Shown here piece after piece: positions 17,612 to 26,628 of a stretch of 44,573 nt of DNA (the first letter of the stretch is position 1; every line of letters begins with the position of its first letter). The stretch is from an uncultured bacterium. Its GTDB lineage: Bacteria > Bacteroidota > Bacteroidia > Bacteroidales > Bacteroidaceae. Under the pieces are notes generated by a model that did not search any database, was not told the origin of the DNA, and saw nothing but the letters and a program-made list of their open reading frames with translations. Location: contig CAJMNM010000023.1 in NCBI GenBank assembly GCA_905214795.1, positions 1 to 44,573 on the forward strand. Direction: 5' to 3'. A program made the translations under genes and the position numbers.

Positions 17612-19018
17612 TCATTTATTGATGACGGCTGTTCGGAACGGTAGTACGGGAAGGCCGGCCTCTGTGCGTAAACTGCCAATGGTGGCGTCGTCGAAGCAAT
17701 AGTAAATCTGATATGGCGCTTTGAGCCCCTTAACGGATATTTTCAGATTTTTACCTGTGATACGTGCTTTGGCCGGATGCATTTGGCCATCGCCGTCAGA
17801 GATGGTCAATCCGGTTATCTCTTTAGTGACTGAAAGCAGACCGTTGTAATTGCCTCTGAAACTGAGCGTGATGTCTTTTTTACCGAGAATGGCCTGTTTC
17901 AGAATCGGACTTTCATAAGGTTGTGTAAACTGTCCATAATGCCTGTCCATGGCCATATAAGCCAGACGTTCGCCAATGGCACGCTTGTTGCGCGGATGGA
18001 TGTCTTTGACGTTTTCGACCAAATCGGAAATGTTTATCATGCCGGTATTGGAAACATTATCCAGCATCCGGGCCTGCTGTTCTCTCAGTAACGCCGGAGT
18101 ATTACCCTTTGACTGATAGGTATGCGGGGCAATCTGCACATAGTAGAAGGGGAAATCCTGTCCGAAACGTTCACGCCAGCTGTTAACCATCGTAGTCATC
18201 AGCAGCCCGTATGATGAGGCATTCTCGTGATTAGCCTCGCCCTGATACCAAATGCAGCCGGCAATGCGGTAAGGTATAACGGGATGAATCATCTGGTTGT
18301 ATAGTACGCCGGGCTCGTTGGGCCACCATGGAGCAGGTGCAATCTTGTTGGCTGCCAGAATACTGTTGTTGTGGATAAGTTCTGCCGGAGTCCATACTTC
18401 TGCCGGTGTACCTCCCCATGCTGCTACGATAATGCCGACGGGTACCTGTAAATGTTCGGTCAGATAGCGGGCAAAGAAGTAAGCGGTGGCGCTGGTCTTG
18501 CGCATGCTTTGCGGTGATGAGATTTCCCAACGGGTGCGGCTGTCGGTCTGAGGAAAGTCTGCTCCTTGCTTAGGCTGATGGAAGATGCGCAGACTTGGAC
18601 ATGTTGCATTGGCTGCTTCGGTCTCACCGTTCATAATGCCGTTGTTGACAGACCATTCCATGTTGGACTGTCCGCTGCACAACCAGACTTCGCCCAGCAT
18701 GACATCTTTTATTTTAAGACTCTCTTTTGGTGCTTTGATATTCATTTCGTATGGACCGCCGGCCTGTGTGGTCTCCATTTCCACTTTCCAGCATCCCTGA
18801 TGGTCTACAACTGTATGGATCGTGTCGCTTTGTGGCCATGTGCCGTATACTGCGATTTTTTCGCTTGGCGCACCCCAGCCCCAGACGGTAACCTTACTTT
18901 TCTGTTGCAGAACCATGCCGTCGGTGAATATGGATGGCAATTGCAACTGTGCTTTCAGTTCGCATAGACTACAGCATGATATAATGAACAGTGTAGCCAG
19001 TAATTTTGTATTTTTCAT
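17612..19018 (-). CDS. Secreted sialate O-acetylesterase-like enzyme (SASA family)
   Basis: A signal peptide covers about residues 1-23 (hydrophobic core LLATLFIISCCSL, cleavage near LKAQ), so it is exported to the periplasm or beyond. The SGNH-type esterase site is clear: Ser118 in SGQSNMEW, a conserved IWYQGEANHE block (256-265), and Asp339/His341 in DIHP. The family removes acetyl groups from sialic acid or other glycans. It would free a sugar for the symporter and DUF5107 genes downstream on the same strand, although a terminator stands between them. A TACATTTA element lies about 45 bases upstream of the start. Length (468 residues) is normal. Confidence 0.9.
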   Translation of the reverse strand: MKNTKLLATLFIISCCSLCELKAQLQLPSIFTDGMVLQQKSKVTVWGWGAPSEKIAVYGTWPQSDTIHTVVDHQGCWKVEMETTQAGGPYEMNIKAPKESLKIKDVMLGEVWLCSGQSNMEWSVNNGIMNGETEAANATCPSLRIFHQPKQGADFPQTDSRTRWEISSPQSMRKTSATAYFFARYLTEHLQVPVGIIVAAWGGTPAEVWTPAELIHNNSILAANKIAPAPWWPNEPGVLYNQMIHPVIPYRIAGCIWYQGEANHENASSYGLLMTTMVNSWRERFGQDFPFYYVQIAPHTYQSKGNTPALLREQQARMLDNVSNTGMINISDLVENVKDIHPRNKRAIGERLAYMAMDRHYGQFTQPYESPILKQAILGKKDITLSFRGNYNGLLSVTKEITGLTISDGDGQMHPAKARITGKNLKISVKGLKAPYQIYYCFDDATIGSLRTEAGLPVLPFRTAVINK

Positions 19019-19060
19019 GTGTGTTTAAGGATAATATGTTTTTGTATTATAATTCTGTTG

Positions 19061-19068
19061 TAAATGTA
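19061..19068 (-). promoter_or_regulatory. Likely -7 element for the esterase gene
   Basis: TACATTTA on the minus strand differs from TAnnTTTG in one base and lies about 45 bases before the start codon. A weak ATTT stands at the expected -33 distance. Confidence 0.4.
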
Positions 19069-19277
19069 CAAAACATCGTTTGATTTTAAATGTAATATTA
19101 TTCTTTTATCCTATAATATTTTAAGATAGAGATGGTTTTACAGGGGTTTAATGTGTTTTTATAAACAGAGTATTTGACGGTGACAGAAAAAAGAGTAACT
19201 TTCAGAAGTAAATAAACAGAAGTGTTTTGCTGTTTGTTGTCTGTGAGAATGAATGTAATGATAATATAAATAAGTAT

Positions 19278-20042
19278 ATGATGAAAATCTACAATATTAA
19301 TTTCAGTCCTACTGGGGGAACAAAAAAGGTGTCGGATCTGTTAAGTTCCCAATTATCGGAAAGCGTATCAAATGTGGACCTGACAGATTGTAAAACTGAT
19401 TTCTCGGAGATTGAGTTGACTGAAGAAGATGTGGCAATAATAGCTGTTCCTTCATATAGCGGACGTGTGCCTGCACCGGCTGCTAGACGTGTTGCCGCTA
19501 TTCAGGCTGGCGGTGCCAAGGCTGTGTTGGTCTGTGTATACGGCAATCGGGCATATGAAGATACGTTGGTAGAATTGTCGGATATAGCCCAAAGGGCCGG
19601 TTTCAGGGTGATGGCTGCAGTAGCCGCTGTTGCAGAACATTCCATTGCACGCCGTTTTGCAGCCGGTAGACCAGATGAGCAGGATATGGCACAATTGACA
19701 GAATTTGCCCTCCGGATTCGACAAAAGCTTTCTTTGGATAATATGAATGTACCGGAAATACCGGGACATCGTCCGTATAGAAAAGCCAAAGCTGTAGGCT
19801 TGATACCCAAACCTACAAAAGAATGTATTAATTGTGGAGTATGTGCGGTAAAATGTCCGGTCAGCGCAATAGATAAGAATCATATCAGACAAATAGACAA
19901 ACAAACCTGTATTTCATGTATGCGTTGTGTGGCTGTTTGTCCACATTCGGCACGCAAGGTAAACCGTATACTTTTGTGGGTGGTTAACCGTATGTTGAAG
20001 AAGGTTTGTTCGCAACGGAAGGACAATGAACTATATTTATGA
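19278..20042 (+). CDS. EFR1-type flavodoxin-ferredoxin protein
   Basis: The N-terminal part (about 1-150) is a flavodoxin-like fold beginning NINFSPTGGTKKV, a phosphate-binding loop for FMN. The C-terminal part holds two 4Fe-4S ferredoxin motifs: CINCGVCAVKCP and CISCMRCVAVCP. Such proteins move electrons inside the cell; the partner is unknown. The open frame starts 17 codons further left (19227), but those codons are polar and unlike the family. The ATGATG at 19278-19283 directly precedes the conserved KIYNINFSPTGG, so I start there. It stands alone and ends before the small-RNA-like unit. Confidence 0.85.
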   Translation: MMKIYNINFSPTGGTKKVSDLLSSQLSESVSNVDLTDCKTDFSEIELTEEDVAIIAVPSYSGRVPAPAARRVAAIQAGGAKAVLVCVYGNRAYEDTLVELSDIAQRAGFRVMAAVAAVAEHSIARRFAAGRPDEQDMAQLTEFALRIRQKLSLDNMNVPEIPGHRPYRKAKAVGLIPKPTKECINCGVCAVKCPVSAIDKNHIRQIDKQTCISCMRCVAVCPHSARKVNRILLWVVNRMLKKVCSQRKDNELYL

Positions 20043-20078
20043 TTGTTTGAACATATATTGTGGCATGATACCCGCAAT

Positions 20079-20117
20079 AAAAAAGACGCCCTTATCAATC
20101 GCTATTGACAGGGCGTC
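20079..20117 (-). terminator. Terminator of the short minus-strand unit
   Basis: GACGCCCT (20085-20092) pairs with AGGGCGTC (20110-20117), and TCAAT/ATTGA add a second stem. On the minus strand it is followed by six T. No T-run exists on the plus side, so it serves minus-strand transcription. Confidence 0.75.
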
Positions 20118-20201
20118 AAACACAAAAACTAAACTAGACTTTAACTAAGCTATTTTTAAAGTTTCACAACTTTATCTTGGCATGAAAAATTCATCATTTC
20201 T
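20085..20201 (-). ncRNA. Candidate small RNA or tiny-peptide transcript
   Basis: A well-formed minus-strand promoter (TTTG at 20234-20237, 18 bases, TACCTTTG at 20208-20215) is followed about 120 bases later by a strong terminator. There is no normal gene between. The RNA would start near 20201. It contains a 13-codon frame (20197 down to 20156) that would make MMNFSCQDKVVKL, starting only a few bases after the RNA start. Either a non-coding regulatory RNA or a small peptide gene would fit; nothing here decides. Confidence 0.5.
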
Positions 20202-20207
20202 GTATTG

Positions 20208-20237
20208 CAAAGGTAAACAATGGATTTTGAAAGCAAA
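20208..20237 (-). promoter_or_regulatory. Promoter of the short minus-strand unit
   Basis: TTTG, 18 bases, TACCTTTG on the minus strand. It matches the Bacteroidetes consensus at every fixed position. Confidence 0.6.
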
Positions 20238-20362
20238 ACTTAAATCTACCAAGCAGGGATTTTTACCTACAAACCGGCAAATTTAAACTTTTAATTGTGT
20301 TGATGTGGTAATGAATTTGGCACCGTTTGTGGGGAAATCGTATTCTGTGACTGAGAAATCAG

Positions 20363-20406
20363 AAAAAGGTCCGGCTCACATTGTTCCTAGTGAGCCGGAC
20401 CTTTTT
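20363..20406. terminator. Bidirectional terminator after aroC
   Basis: AAAAAGGTCCGGCTCAC and its exact reverse complement form a 17-bp stem around a 10-base loop, with A- and T-runs at the ends. It lies about 55 bases after the aroC stop. Confidence 0.85.
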
Positions 20407-20462
20407 ATTGTGATTAAGATTGTATTTTGCGTTATAATGCCGATGGTGCATCCTTTATTAAA

Positions 20463-21539
20463 TTAAAGATGCACGGTCTTGTTCATCAGATAATGGTCTA
20501 ATACCGTCATGGCAGCCATAGCCTCGACAACCGGCACAGCTCTTGGCAGTACACATGCATCGTGGCGTCCACGTGCTTTCAGTGTGGTAGGTGTACCATC
20601 AAGTGTAACCGTTTCCTGTTCCATCAGAATGGTTGCAACCGGTTTGAACGCGACTCTGAAATAGATGTCCTGGCCGTTGGTTATGCCGCCCTGTATACCT
20701 CCGCTGCGGTTGGTACGGGTGGAAATCTGTCCGTTGCAGGAAATGAACACGTCGTTTTGTTCGCTGCCTCGCTGACAGACACCTGCAAATCCCTGACCAT
20801 ATTCAAAACCTTTCACCGCATTGATGCTGAGCATGGCATGTCCGAGAGAAGCATGAAGCTTATCGAAAGCAGGTTCGCCTAAACCGACCGGACAACCTTT
20901 GATGACACCTGTAATGATGCCGCCAATGGTGTCGCCCACGGCTTTTACCTCTTCTATGAGTTTTTGCATTTCAGATGCCTTTTTCTCGTCTGGACAGCGA
21001 ACGGGGTTGCTTTCTATCAATGCCGGATCGTAAGCCGTATAATCCTTGTCAAGGGCAATAGAGCCGACTTGTGAGGTGTAGGCATAGACTTCGATGCCAA
21101 GTTGGCGGAGAGCCAGTTTCGCCAGTGCGCCACCTACACAACGTGAGATGGTTTCACGTGCGGATGAACGTCCGCCACCGCGATGGTCACGCAGACCATA
21201 TTTTTGTGTGTAAGTGAAGTCGGCATGCGACGGTCTGAACAGATTACGGATATTGTCGTAATCGTTGGAATGCTGATTGGTGTTGCGTACCAAAAAACCA
21301 ATGGGGCAACCAGTGGTTTTCCCTTCGAAGATGCCCGACAGAAATTCTACCTGATCAGCTTCTTTACGTGGCGTTGTAATGCTGCTCTGACCAGGGCGTC
21401 GGCGGTTCAACTCAGACTGAATAAAGTCCATGTCTACATTGATGCCGGCCGGGAAACCGTCAATCACGCCACCGACGCCCGGACCATGGCTTTCGCCGAA
21501 AGTGGTCAGACGGAAAATATGACCGAATGTATTGCTCAT
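20463..21539 (-). CDS. aroC: Chorismate synthase
   Basis: It makes chorismate from 5-enolpyruvylshikimate-3-phosphate, the last step of the shared aromatic pathway, using reduced FMN in the cytoplasm. The start MSNTFGHIFRLTTFGESHG is the family N-terminus. Further signatures are GRSSARET, SIALD, and RSGGIQGGITNGQDI in the C-terminal half. From this Met (base 21539) the protein is 358 residues, the normal length. The frame is open another 42 codons upstream, but those are a Val/Thr/Ala-rich readthrough of the Gly/Cys tail of the SlyD gene in another frame and are not part of the protein. It lies 28 bases after that gene and is probably co-transcribed with it. Confidence 0.95.
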   Translation of the reverse strand: MSNTFGHIFRLTTFGESHGPGVGGVIDGFPAGINVDMDFIQSELNRRRPGQSSITTPRKEADQVEFLSGIFEGKTTGCPIGFLVRNTNQHSNDYDNIRNLFRPSHADFTYTQKYGLRDHRGGGRSSARETISRCVGGALAKLALRQLGIEVYAYTSQVGSIALDKDYTAYDPALIESNPVRCPDEKKASEMQKLIEEVKAVGDTIGGIITGVIKGCPVGLGEPAFDKLHASLGHAMLSINAVKGFEYGQGFAGVCQRGSEQNDVFISCNGQISTRTNRSGGIQGGITNGQDIYFRVAFKPVATILMEQETVTLDGTPTTLKARGRHDACVLPRAVPVVEAMAAMTVLDHYLMNKTVHL

Positions 21540-21567
21540 AAGGAGATTGGTGTTTAAGTTGTATGGA

Positions 21568-22179
21568 TTAGTGGCAATGTCCACCGCCACAGCAACCACC
21601 TTCGTGGTGTCCGCCGCAACAGTCATCGTCGTCGTCACAACCACCGCCACAACAACCACCGCCACAGCCTCCGCAACCGCCTTCGCCGCTAAGCATGTTC
21701 AGTAGGTTCTGGATTTCTTCCTTGGTAGCGTCACGGTTTTCAGTAACTTCACCGATAAAATGAAGAGCCTTACCTGCCAACGGGTGGTTAAGATCTACGG
21801 TTACAGTGTCGTCTTTTATCTCTACGATAGTGCCGTTGAAGCGTGCGCCGTCGTTGTTCATCAAAGGAACTACGCTACCCGGATAGATATGTTCATTGTC
21901 GAATTTTCCGTTGATTTTGAAAATATCTTTGTTGAGTTCCAAAACACGTTCCTGTTCATATTCACCGTAGGCTTCTTCTACAGAAAGAGTGAAATCGAAT
22001 TTTTCGCCTTTTTGCAGAGGCTTGATTTGTGCTTCGAAAGCATCTAACGTTGTACCCATATCAGAAATAAACTGGAAGGGGTGTTCAGCCGGTGCTTTTT
22101 CCACTAATTCGTTTTTACCGTTGTAATCGGTGTACAATTCGTAAGCTACAGTGATGTACTTGCTTGATGTCGTATCCAT
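21568..22179 (-). CDS. slyD: SlyD-type FKBP peptidyl-prolyl isomerase with metal-binding tail
   Basis: Residues 1-155 fit the SlyD split FKBP domain with its inserted chaperone flap: the start VAYELYTDYNGK, then FDFTLSVEEAYGEYEQ, VPLMNNDGARFNGTIVEI and NHPLAGKALHFIGEV. The last ~40 residues are almost only Gly, Cys, Asp and His (CGGCGGGCCGGGCDDDDDCC, then HHEGGCCGGGHCH), a nickel/zinc-binding tail as in Escherichia coli SlyD. It speeds proline isomerisation and may supply metal to enzymes. A minus-strand promoter (TATCTTTG) lies about 40 bases upstream. The gene leads a two-gene unit with aroC. Confidence 0.88.
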   Translation of the reverse strand: MDTTSSKYITVAYELYTDYNGKNELVEKAPAEHPFQFISDMGTTLDAFEAQIKPLQKGEKFDFTLSVEEAYGEYEQERVLELNKDIFKINGKFDNEHIYPGSVVPLMNNDGARFNGTIVEIKDDTVTVDLNHPLAGKALHFIGEVTENRDATKEEIQNLLNMLSGEGGCGGCGGGCCGGGCDDDDDCCGGHHEGGCCGGGHCH

Positions 22180-22216
22180 AATATGTTTTTTGTTAATAAT
22201 ATGCGTTTTAGCTGTG

Positions 22217-22244
22217 CAAAGATAGTATATTTTCCTGAATACAA
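22217..22244 (-). promoter_or_regulatory. Promoter of the slyD-aroC unit
   Basis: TTG (22242-22244), 17 bases, TATCTTTG (22217-22224) on the minus strand. It lies 38 bases before the slyD start. Confidence 0.55.
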
Positions 22245-22461
22245 CAGTATTTACCTTATAGTTTTGATAAAACGTCTGAGGTGAAATCCGGTGTGTGGAA
22301 TTTTATACAGATAAGGACGGGTAAGAGGGCAGGTACAGAGGGCGAAAATGATATATTTCTTACAAATTGTAGAATATATGTATGTTTTTGTGTTATTTTA
22401 GTCTAAAAACCCATTTCTTAATTATATTTTATAGTATATCTCTATTTTTATAGAACAAACT

Positions 22462-22492
22462 TTTGTTTGGTATAAAAAAAAACTTAAATTTG
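22462..22492 (+). promoter_or_regulatory. Promoter of the ilv operon
   Basis: TTTG (22462-22465), a 19-base spacer, TAAATTTG (22485-22492): a textbook Bacteroidetes promoter. Transcription should start near 22499, which rules out the longer upstream frame for ilvD. The stretch 22180-22525 holds this and the divergent slyD promoter and no gene; I see no clear attenuator. Confidence 0.75.
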
Positions 22493-22525
22493 TGGGCTAA
22501 AATAGAAAAAATAAAAAAATATATA

Positions 22526-24328
22526 ATGAAGAATAAATTACGTAGTGCACAAAGCACAGAAGGAAGACGTATGGCAGGTGCCCGCGCGCTGTGGGTTGCC
22601 AACGGAATGAAACGCGAACAATTTGGAAAACCGATTATAGCAATTGTTAATTCTTTTACTCAGTTTGTTCCCGGACATACACATTTGCACGAAGTGGGAC
22701 AGATGGTAAAAGCTGAAATTGAAAAGTTAGGCTGTTATGCGGCCGAATTCAATACCATCGCGATTGATGACGGTATTGCGATGGGGCATGACGGTATGCT
22801 TTATTCATTACCATCACGTGATATCATTGCGGACAGTGTGGAATATATGGTGAATGCGCACAAAGCTGATGCAATGATTTGTATCTCTAACTGTGATAAG
22901 ATTACTCCGGGAATGCTGATGGCCAGCATGAGACTGAATATTCCGACAGTGTTTGTTTCGGGTGGTCCGATGGAGGCACACAAAATCAACGGTGAGAATG
23001 CGGATTTGATTACAGCTATGATTAAGTCTGCTGATACCAGCGTGAGCGATGATGAGATAGCCAAGATAGAAGCCTGTGCCTGCCCTGGTTGTGGCAGCTG
23101 TTCGGGTATGTTTACGGCAAATAGTATGAACTGTCTGACAGAGGCTATCGGTTTGTCATTGCCGGGTAACGGTACAATCCTTGCCACTCATGCCAACCGC
23201 TTGCAGTTATTTAAGGATGCAGCAGCTTTGGTTGTAAAGAATGCTTATAAATATTATGAGGAAGGTGACGAAAGCGTATTGCCTAAGAGTATCGCTACCC
23301 GTCAGGCTTTCCTTAACGCTATGACCCTCGATATCGCCATGGGCGGATCTTCAAACACTGTGCTTCATTTGCTGGCAGTAGCCAATGAGGCCGGAGTTGA
23401 TTTTAAAATGGCTGATATTGACATGTTGAGCCGTCGGGTGCCTTGCTTATGTAAGCTTGCGCCTAATACGCAGAAATATTCTATTCAGGAGTGTAACCGT
23501 GCAGGCGGTATCTTGAATATATTGGGTGAACTGAATAAGGCCGGTTTGCTGGATACGACTTGTAAGCGTGTTAATGGCGCAACACTTGGAGAGGATATTG
23601 AAAAATATAGTATCATGAAGGCTGAGCTTGATCCTGAGGCAAAGCGTATATATACCAGTGCGCCGGGAGGGGTGTTCAGCACCCGGATGGGCTCACAGAA
23701 TAAGACTTATGATAGCCTTGATACTGACCGCGCTACCGGATGTATCCGTGATGTGGCACATGCCTATAGTAAGGATGGCGGTCTGGCTATCCTGTTCGGT
23801 AACATCGCGCAGGACGGTTGTGTGGTAAAGACTGCCGGTGTGGATGAAAGTATCTGGCACTTCAGTGGCCCGGCTAAGGTGTTCGATTCACAGGAAGATG
23901 CTTGTGAAGGAATCCTCGGTGGAAAAGTTGTAAGCGGTGATGTTGTCGTGATTACTCATGAGGGACCGAAGGGAGGTCCCGGTATGCAGGAAATGCTTTA
24001 TCCGACTTCTTATCTGAAGAGTCGCCATTTGGGTAAAGAATGTGCTTTAATAACCGATGGACGTTTCTCTGGAGGAACATCCGGTTTAAGTATTGGTCAT
24101 ATTTCTCCCGAGGCAGCAGCGGGTGGTAACATTGGAAAGATTGTAGACGGTGATATTATAGAAATTGATATTCCAAACCGTAGTATCAATGTTAAATTGA
24201 GTGATGAAGAATTGGCGGCGCGCCCGCAACGAGAAATGACCCGCCATCGTGTTGTTCCGAAATCATTGAAAGCTTATGCTTCTATGGTAAGTTCGGCTGA
24301 CAAGGGTGGTGTGCGTATAATAGAATAA
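22526..24328 (+). CDS. ilvD: Dihydroxy-acid dehydratase
   Basis: It turns 2,3-dihydroxy acids into the 2-oxo acids of valine, isoleucine and leucine synthesis. Iron-sulfur and metal residues are visible: Asp81-Asp82 in IAIDDGIAMGHDG, Cys123 in SNCDKITPGM, and the cluster CACPGCGSCSGMFTANS (184-200). The C-terminal GRFSGGTSGLSIGHISPEAAAGG is strongly conserved. The Met at 22526 gives 600 residues beginning MKNKLRSAQSTEG, which fits the family. The frame is open from 22463, but that start lies inside the promoter. It is the first gene of the ilv operon; ilvB begins 15 bases after its stop. Confidence 0.95.
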   Translation: MKNKLRSAQSTEGRRMAGARALWVANGMKREQFGKPIIAIVNSFTQFVPGHTHLHEVGQMVKAEIEKLGCYAAEFNTIAIDDGIAMGHDGMLYSLPSRDIIADSVEYMVNAHKADAMICISNCDKITPGMLMASMRLNIPTVFVSGGPMEAHKINGENADLITAMIKSADTSVSDDEIAKIEACACPGCGSCSGMFTANSMNCLTEAIGLSLPGNGTILATHANRLQLFKDAAALVVKNAYKYYEEGDESVLPKSIATRQAFLNAMTLDIAMGGSSNTVLHLLAVANEAGVDFKMADIDMLSRRVPCLCKLAPNTQKYSIQECNRAGGILNILGELNKAGLLDTTCKRVNGATLGEDIEKYSIMKAELDPEAKRIYTSAPGGVFSTRMGSQNKTYDSLDTDRATGCIRDVAHAYSKDGGLAILFGNIAQDGCVVKTAGVDESIWHFSGPAKVFDSQEDACEGILGGKVVSGDVVVITHEGPKGGPGMQEMLYPTSYLKSRHLGKECALITDGRFSGGTSGLSIGHISPEAAAGGNIGKIVDGDIIEIDIPNRSINVKLSDEELAARPQREMTRHRVVPKSLKAYASMVSSADKGGVRIIE

Positions 24329-24343
24329 GAAAGGAACAAGAAA

Positions 24344-26041
24344 ATGGGAAAGGAAAAAATATCAGGCGGCGAAGCTTTAATGCGTTCGCTTATCCATGAG
24401 GGAGTTACGACTTTGTTCGGATATCCCGGGGGAGCCATTATGCCTGTTTACGATTCTCTGTATGGTTATCGTTCAAAATTAAATCATATTTTGGTGCGCC
24501 ATGAACAAGGTGCCGTCCATGCCGCGCAAGGGTATGCCCGTGTGTCTGGTAAAGTCGGTGTATGCCTTGTTACGAGCGGTCCGGGTGCAACCAATACCAT
24601 TACGGGTATTGCGGATGCCATGATGGATAGTACACCAATTGTGGTGATTGCCGGACAGGTTGGTGCGTCAATGTTAGGTTCGGATGCTTTTCAGGAGTGC
24701 GACCTTGTTGGCGTGACGCAGCCAATCAGTAAATGGTCATATCAGATCCGTCGTCCGGAAGATGTGGCTTGGGCTGTCAGTCGTGCCTTTTATATCGCCA
24801 GAACCGGACGCCCGGGGCCTGTGGTTTTGGATTTCGCTAAGAATGCGCAGGTCGGTATGGTGGATTATGAGCCTGAACATATTGACTTTATACGAAGTTA
24901 TGTACCGGTGCCAAAGACAGATGAAGCATCAGTCCGTGAGGCTGCTGATTTGATAAACGCTTCCAAACGTCCGTTTATACTTATTGGTCAGGGAGTGGAA
25001 ATTGGCGGAGCACAGGATGAAGTACGTGAATTGATAGAGCGTGCGGATATACCGGCAGGTTGTACCTTGCTCGGCCTTTCCGCGTTGCCGTCTGACCATC
25101 CGCTTAACATGGGTATGCTTGGTATGCACGGTAGCTTGGCAAATAGTGTCAAGACGCAGGAATGTGATTTGCTGATAGCTGTGGGCATGCGTTTCGACGA
25201 CAGAATTACCGGTAAATTGAGTACATATGCTACTCAAGCAAAAAAGATACATTTTGAAATAGACCCGAGTGAGGTGAATAAAAATGTTCCGGTTGATGTG
25301 GCTGTACTTGGTAATTGTAAGCAAACTCTTGCAGCAGTGCTTAAATTGGTGAAGAAGAATGAGCATGCCGCATGGAAAGAAAGCTTTAAGGAGCATCTTG
25401 ACAAAGAAAGAGAAATAGTGATAGAACCGGAAATTCATCCTGCTGACGGCCCGATAAAAATGGGAGAGGTCGTTCGTAAGGTGACAGAGATGACGGATAA
25501 TAAAGCGGTGCTTGTGACCGATGTAGGTCAAAACCAGATGTTATCTGCACGTTATTTCAAGTTTACTCAGAATAGAAGTATTGTGACCTCCGGAGGTATG
25601 GGAACGATGGGATTCGGATTGCCGGCAGCCATCGGCGCGACATTCGGAGCGCCGGACCGCTTGGTCTGTCTGTTTCTTGGTGACGGCGGTATGCAGATGA
25701 CTATTCAGGAACTGGGCACTATAATGGAACAGCATAGTCCGGTAAAGATAATTTTGCTTAACAATAATTATCTGGGTAACGTGCGTCAGTGGCAGGAAAT
25801 GTTTTTTGGCCGGCGTTATTCGTTTACGCCAATGATGAATCCGGATTATAATATGATAGCTTCCGCGTATAAAATACCGAATCAGACAGTCGTAAAACGC
25901 GAAGAACTGGAGGACGCTATACGTAAGATGATAAATACAGAAGGCCCTTATCTGTTACAGGTGGCTGTTATTGAAGAAGGTAAGGTGTTACCAATGTGTT
26001 GTCCGGGCAATGATGTGGATGATATGGTGTTGGATTACTAA
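24344..26041 (+). CDS. ilvB: Acetolactate synthase large subunit
   Basis: The enzyme condenses two pyruvates, or pyruvate and 2-oxobutyrate, with thiamine diphosphate as cofactor. The catalytic Glu54 lies in VRHEQGAVHAAQGYAR. The cofactor-binding motif starts GDGGMQMTIQELGT and ends with NNNYLGNVRQWQ. The N-terminal, FAD-linked middle and C-terminal cofactor domains are all present in 565 residues. The small subunit gene follows after 5 bases, so the two are made together as the holoenzyme. Confidence 0.95.
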   Translation: MGKEKISGGEALMRSLIHEGVTTLFGYPGGAIMPVYDSLYGYRSKLNHILVRHEQGAVHAAQGYARVSGKVGVCLVTSGPGATNTITGIADAMMDSTPIVVIAGQVGASMLGSDAFQECDLVGVTQPISKWSYQIRRPEDVAWAVSRAFYIARTGRPGPVVLDFAKNAQVGMVDYEPEHIDFIRSYVPVPKTDEASVREAADLINASKRPFILIGQGVEIGGAQDEVRELIERADIPAGCTLLGLSALPSDHPLNMGMLGMHGSLANSVKTQECDLLIAVGMRFDDRITGKLSTYATQAKKIHFEIDPSEVNKNVPVDVAVLGNCKQTLAAVLKLVKKNEHAAWKESFKEHLDKEREIVIEPEIHPADGPIKMGEVVRKVTEMTDNKAVLVTDVGQNQMLSARYFKFTQNRSIVTSGGMGTMGFGLPAAIGATFGAPDRLVCLFLGDGGMQMTIQELGTIMEQHSPVKIILLNNNYLGNVRQWQEMFFGRRYSFTPMMNPDYNMIASAYKIPNQTVVKREELEDAIRKMINTEGPYLLQVAVIEEGKVLPMCCPGNDVDDMVLDY

Positions 26042-26046
26042 AAAAC

Positions 26047-26613
26047 ATGCAGATGGAACAGGAAAAGAAATTTTATACCCTAATTGTTTTTTCTGAAAAC
26101 TTTGCGGGACTTTTGAATCAGGTGACTGCGGTATTTACGCGGCGTCAGGTTAATATCGAGAGTCTGAATGTATCGGCGTCAAGTATCAAGGGGGTACATA
26201 AATATACCATTACATGCTGGAGTGATGAAGAACAGATTCAAATCATTACCAAGCAGATTGAGAAAAAGATAGATGTGCTTCAGGCTAATTACTTTACGGA
26301 TGATGAGATCTTCATTCAAGAGGTGGCATTGTATAAACTGTCAACCCCTGTTGTGTTGGAGAATCCAGGTGTTTCTTCAGCCGTGCGTCATCACGGGGCA
26401 CAAATAGTAGAAGTTAACCCGACTTATACCGTTGTGAGCAAACGAGGAATGACAGAGGATATCATGTCACTTTATTATGCGCTTAATGATTTTAACTGTG
26501 TGTTGCAGTATGTACGCTCCGGACGTATAGCCATTACTAAAAGCTGTACGGAATATTTGGATGAGTTTCTGGAAGAACGCAGAAAATCTTATGAGGCTTT
26601 GCAGAAGAAGTAA
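26047..26613 (+). CDS. ilvN: Acetolactate synthase regulatory small subunit
   Basis: The N-terminal ACT domain (YTLIVFSENFAGLLNQVTAV, then RRQVNIESLNVSASS) binds valine and gives feedback control in this family. The C-terminal domain (about residues 90-188) activates the large subunit. At 188 residues it is close to the usual size of the IlvH-type form. Two Met codons are close together (26047 and 26053), and either may be the start. It stands between ilvB and a thioesterase gene in one operon. Confidence 0.92.
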   Translation: MQMEQEKKFYTLIVFSENFAGLLNQVTAVFTRRQVNIESLNVSASSIKGVHKYTITCWSDEEQIQIITKQIEKKIDVLQANYFTDDEIFIQEVALYKLSTPVVLENPGVSSAVRHHGAQIVEVNPTYTVVSKRGMTEDIMSLYYALNDFNCVLQYVRSGRIAITKSCTEYLDEFLEERRKSYEALQKK

Positions 26614-26628
26614 ATTCAGTGTAGAATA

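Noticed and set aside
20463..21665. Longer chorismate synthase with 42 extra N-terminal residues
   Set aside because: The extra codons are a low-complexity frame-shifted reading of the SlyD Gly/Cys tail; the family start MSNTFGHIFRLTTFGESHG is at base 21539.
22463..22525. Upstream start for ilvD
   Set aside because: It lies inside the promoter (TTTG 22462, TAAATTTG 22485); RNA would begin downstream of it.
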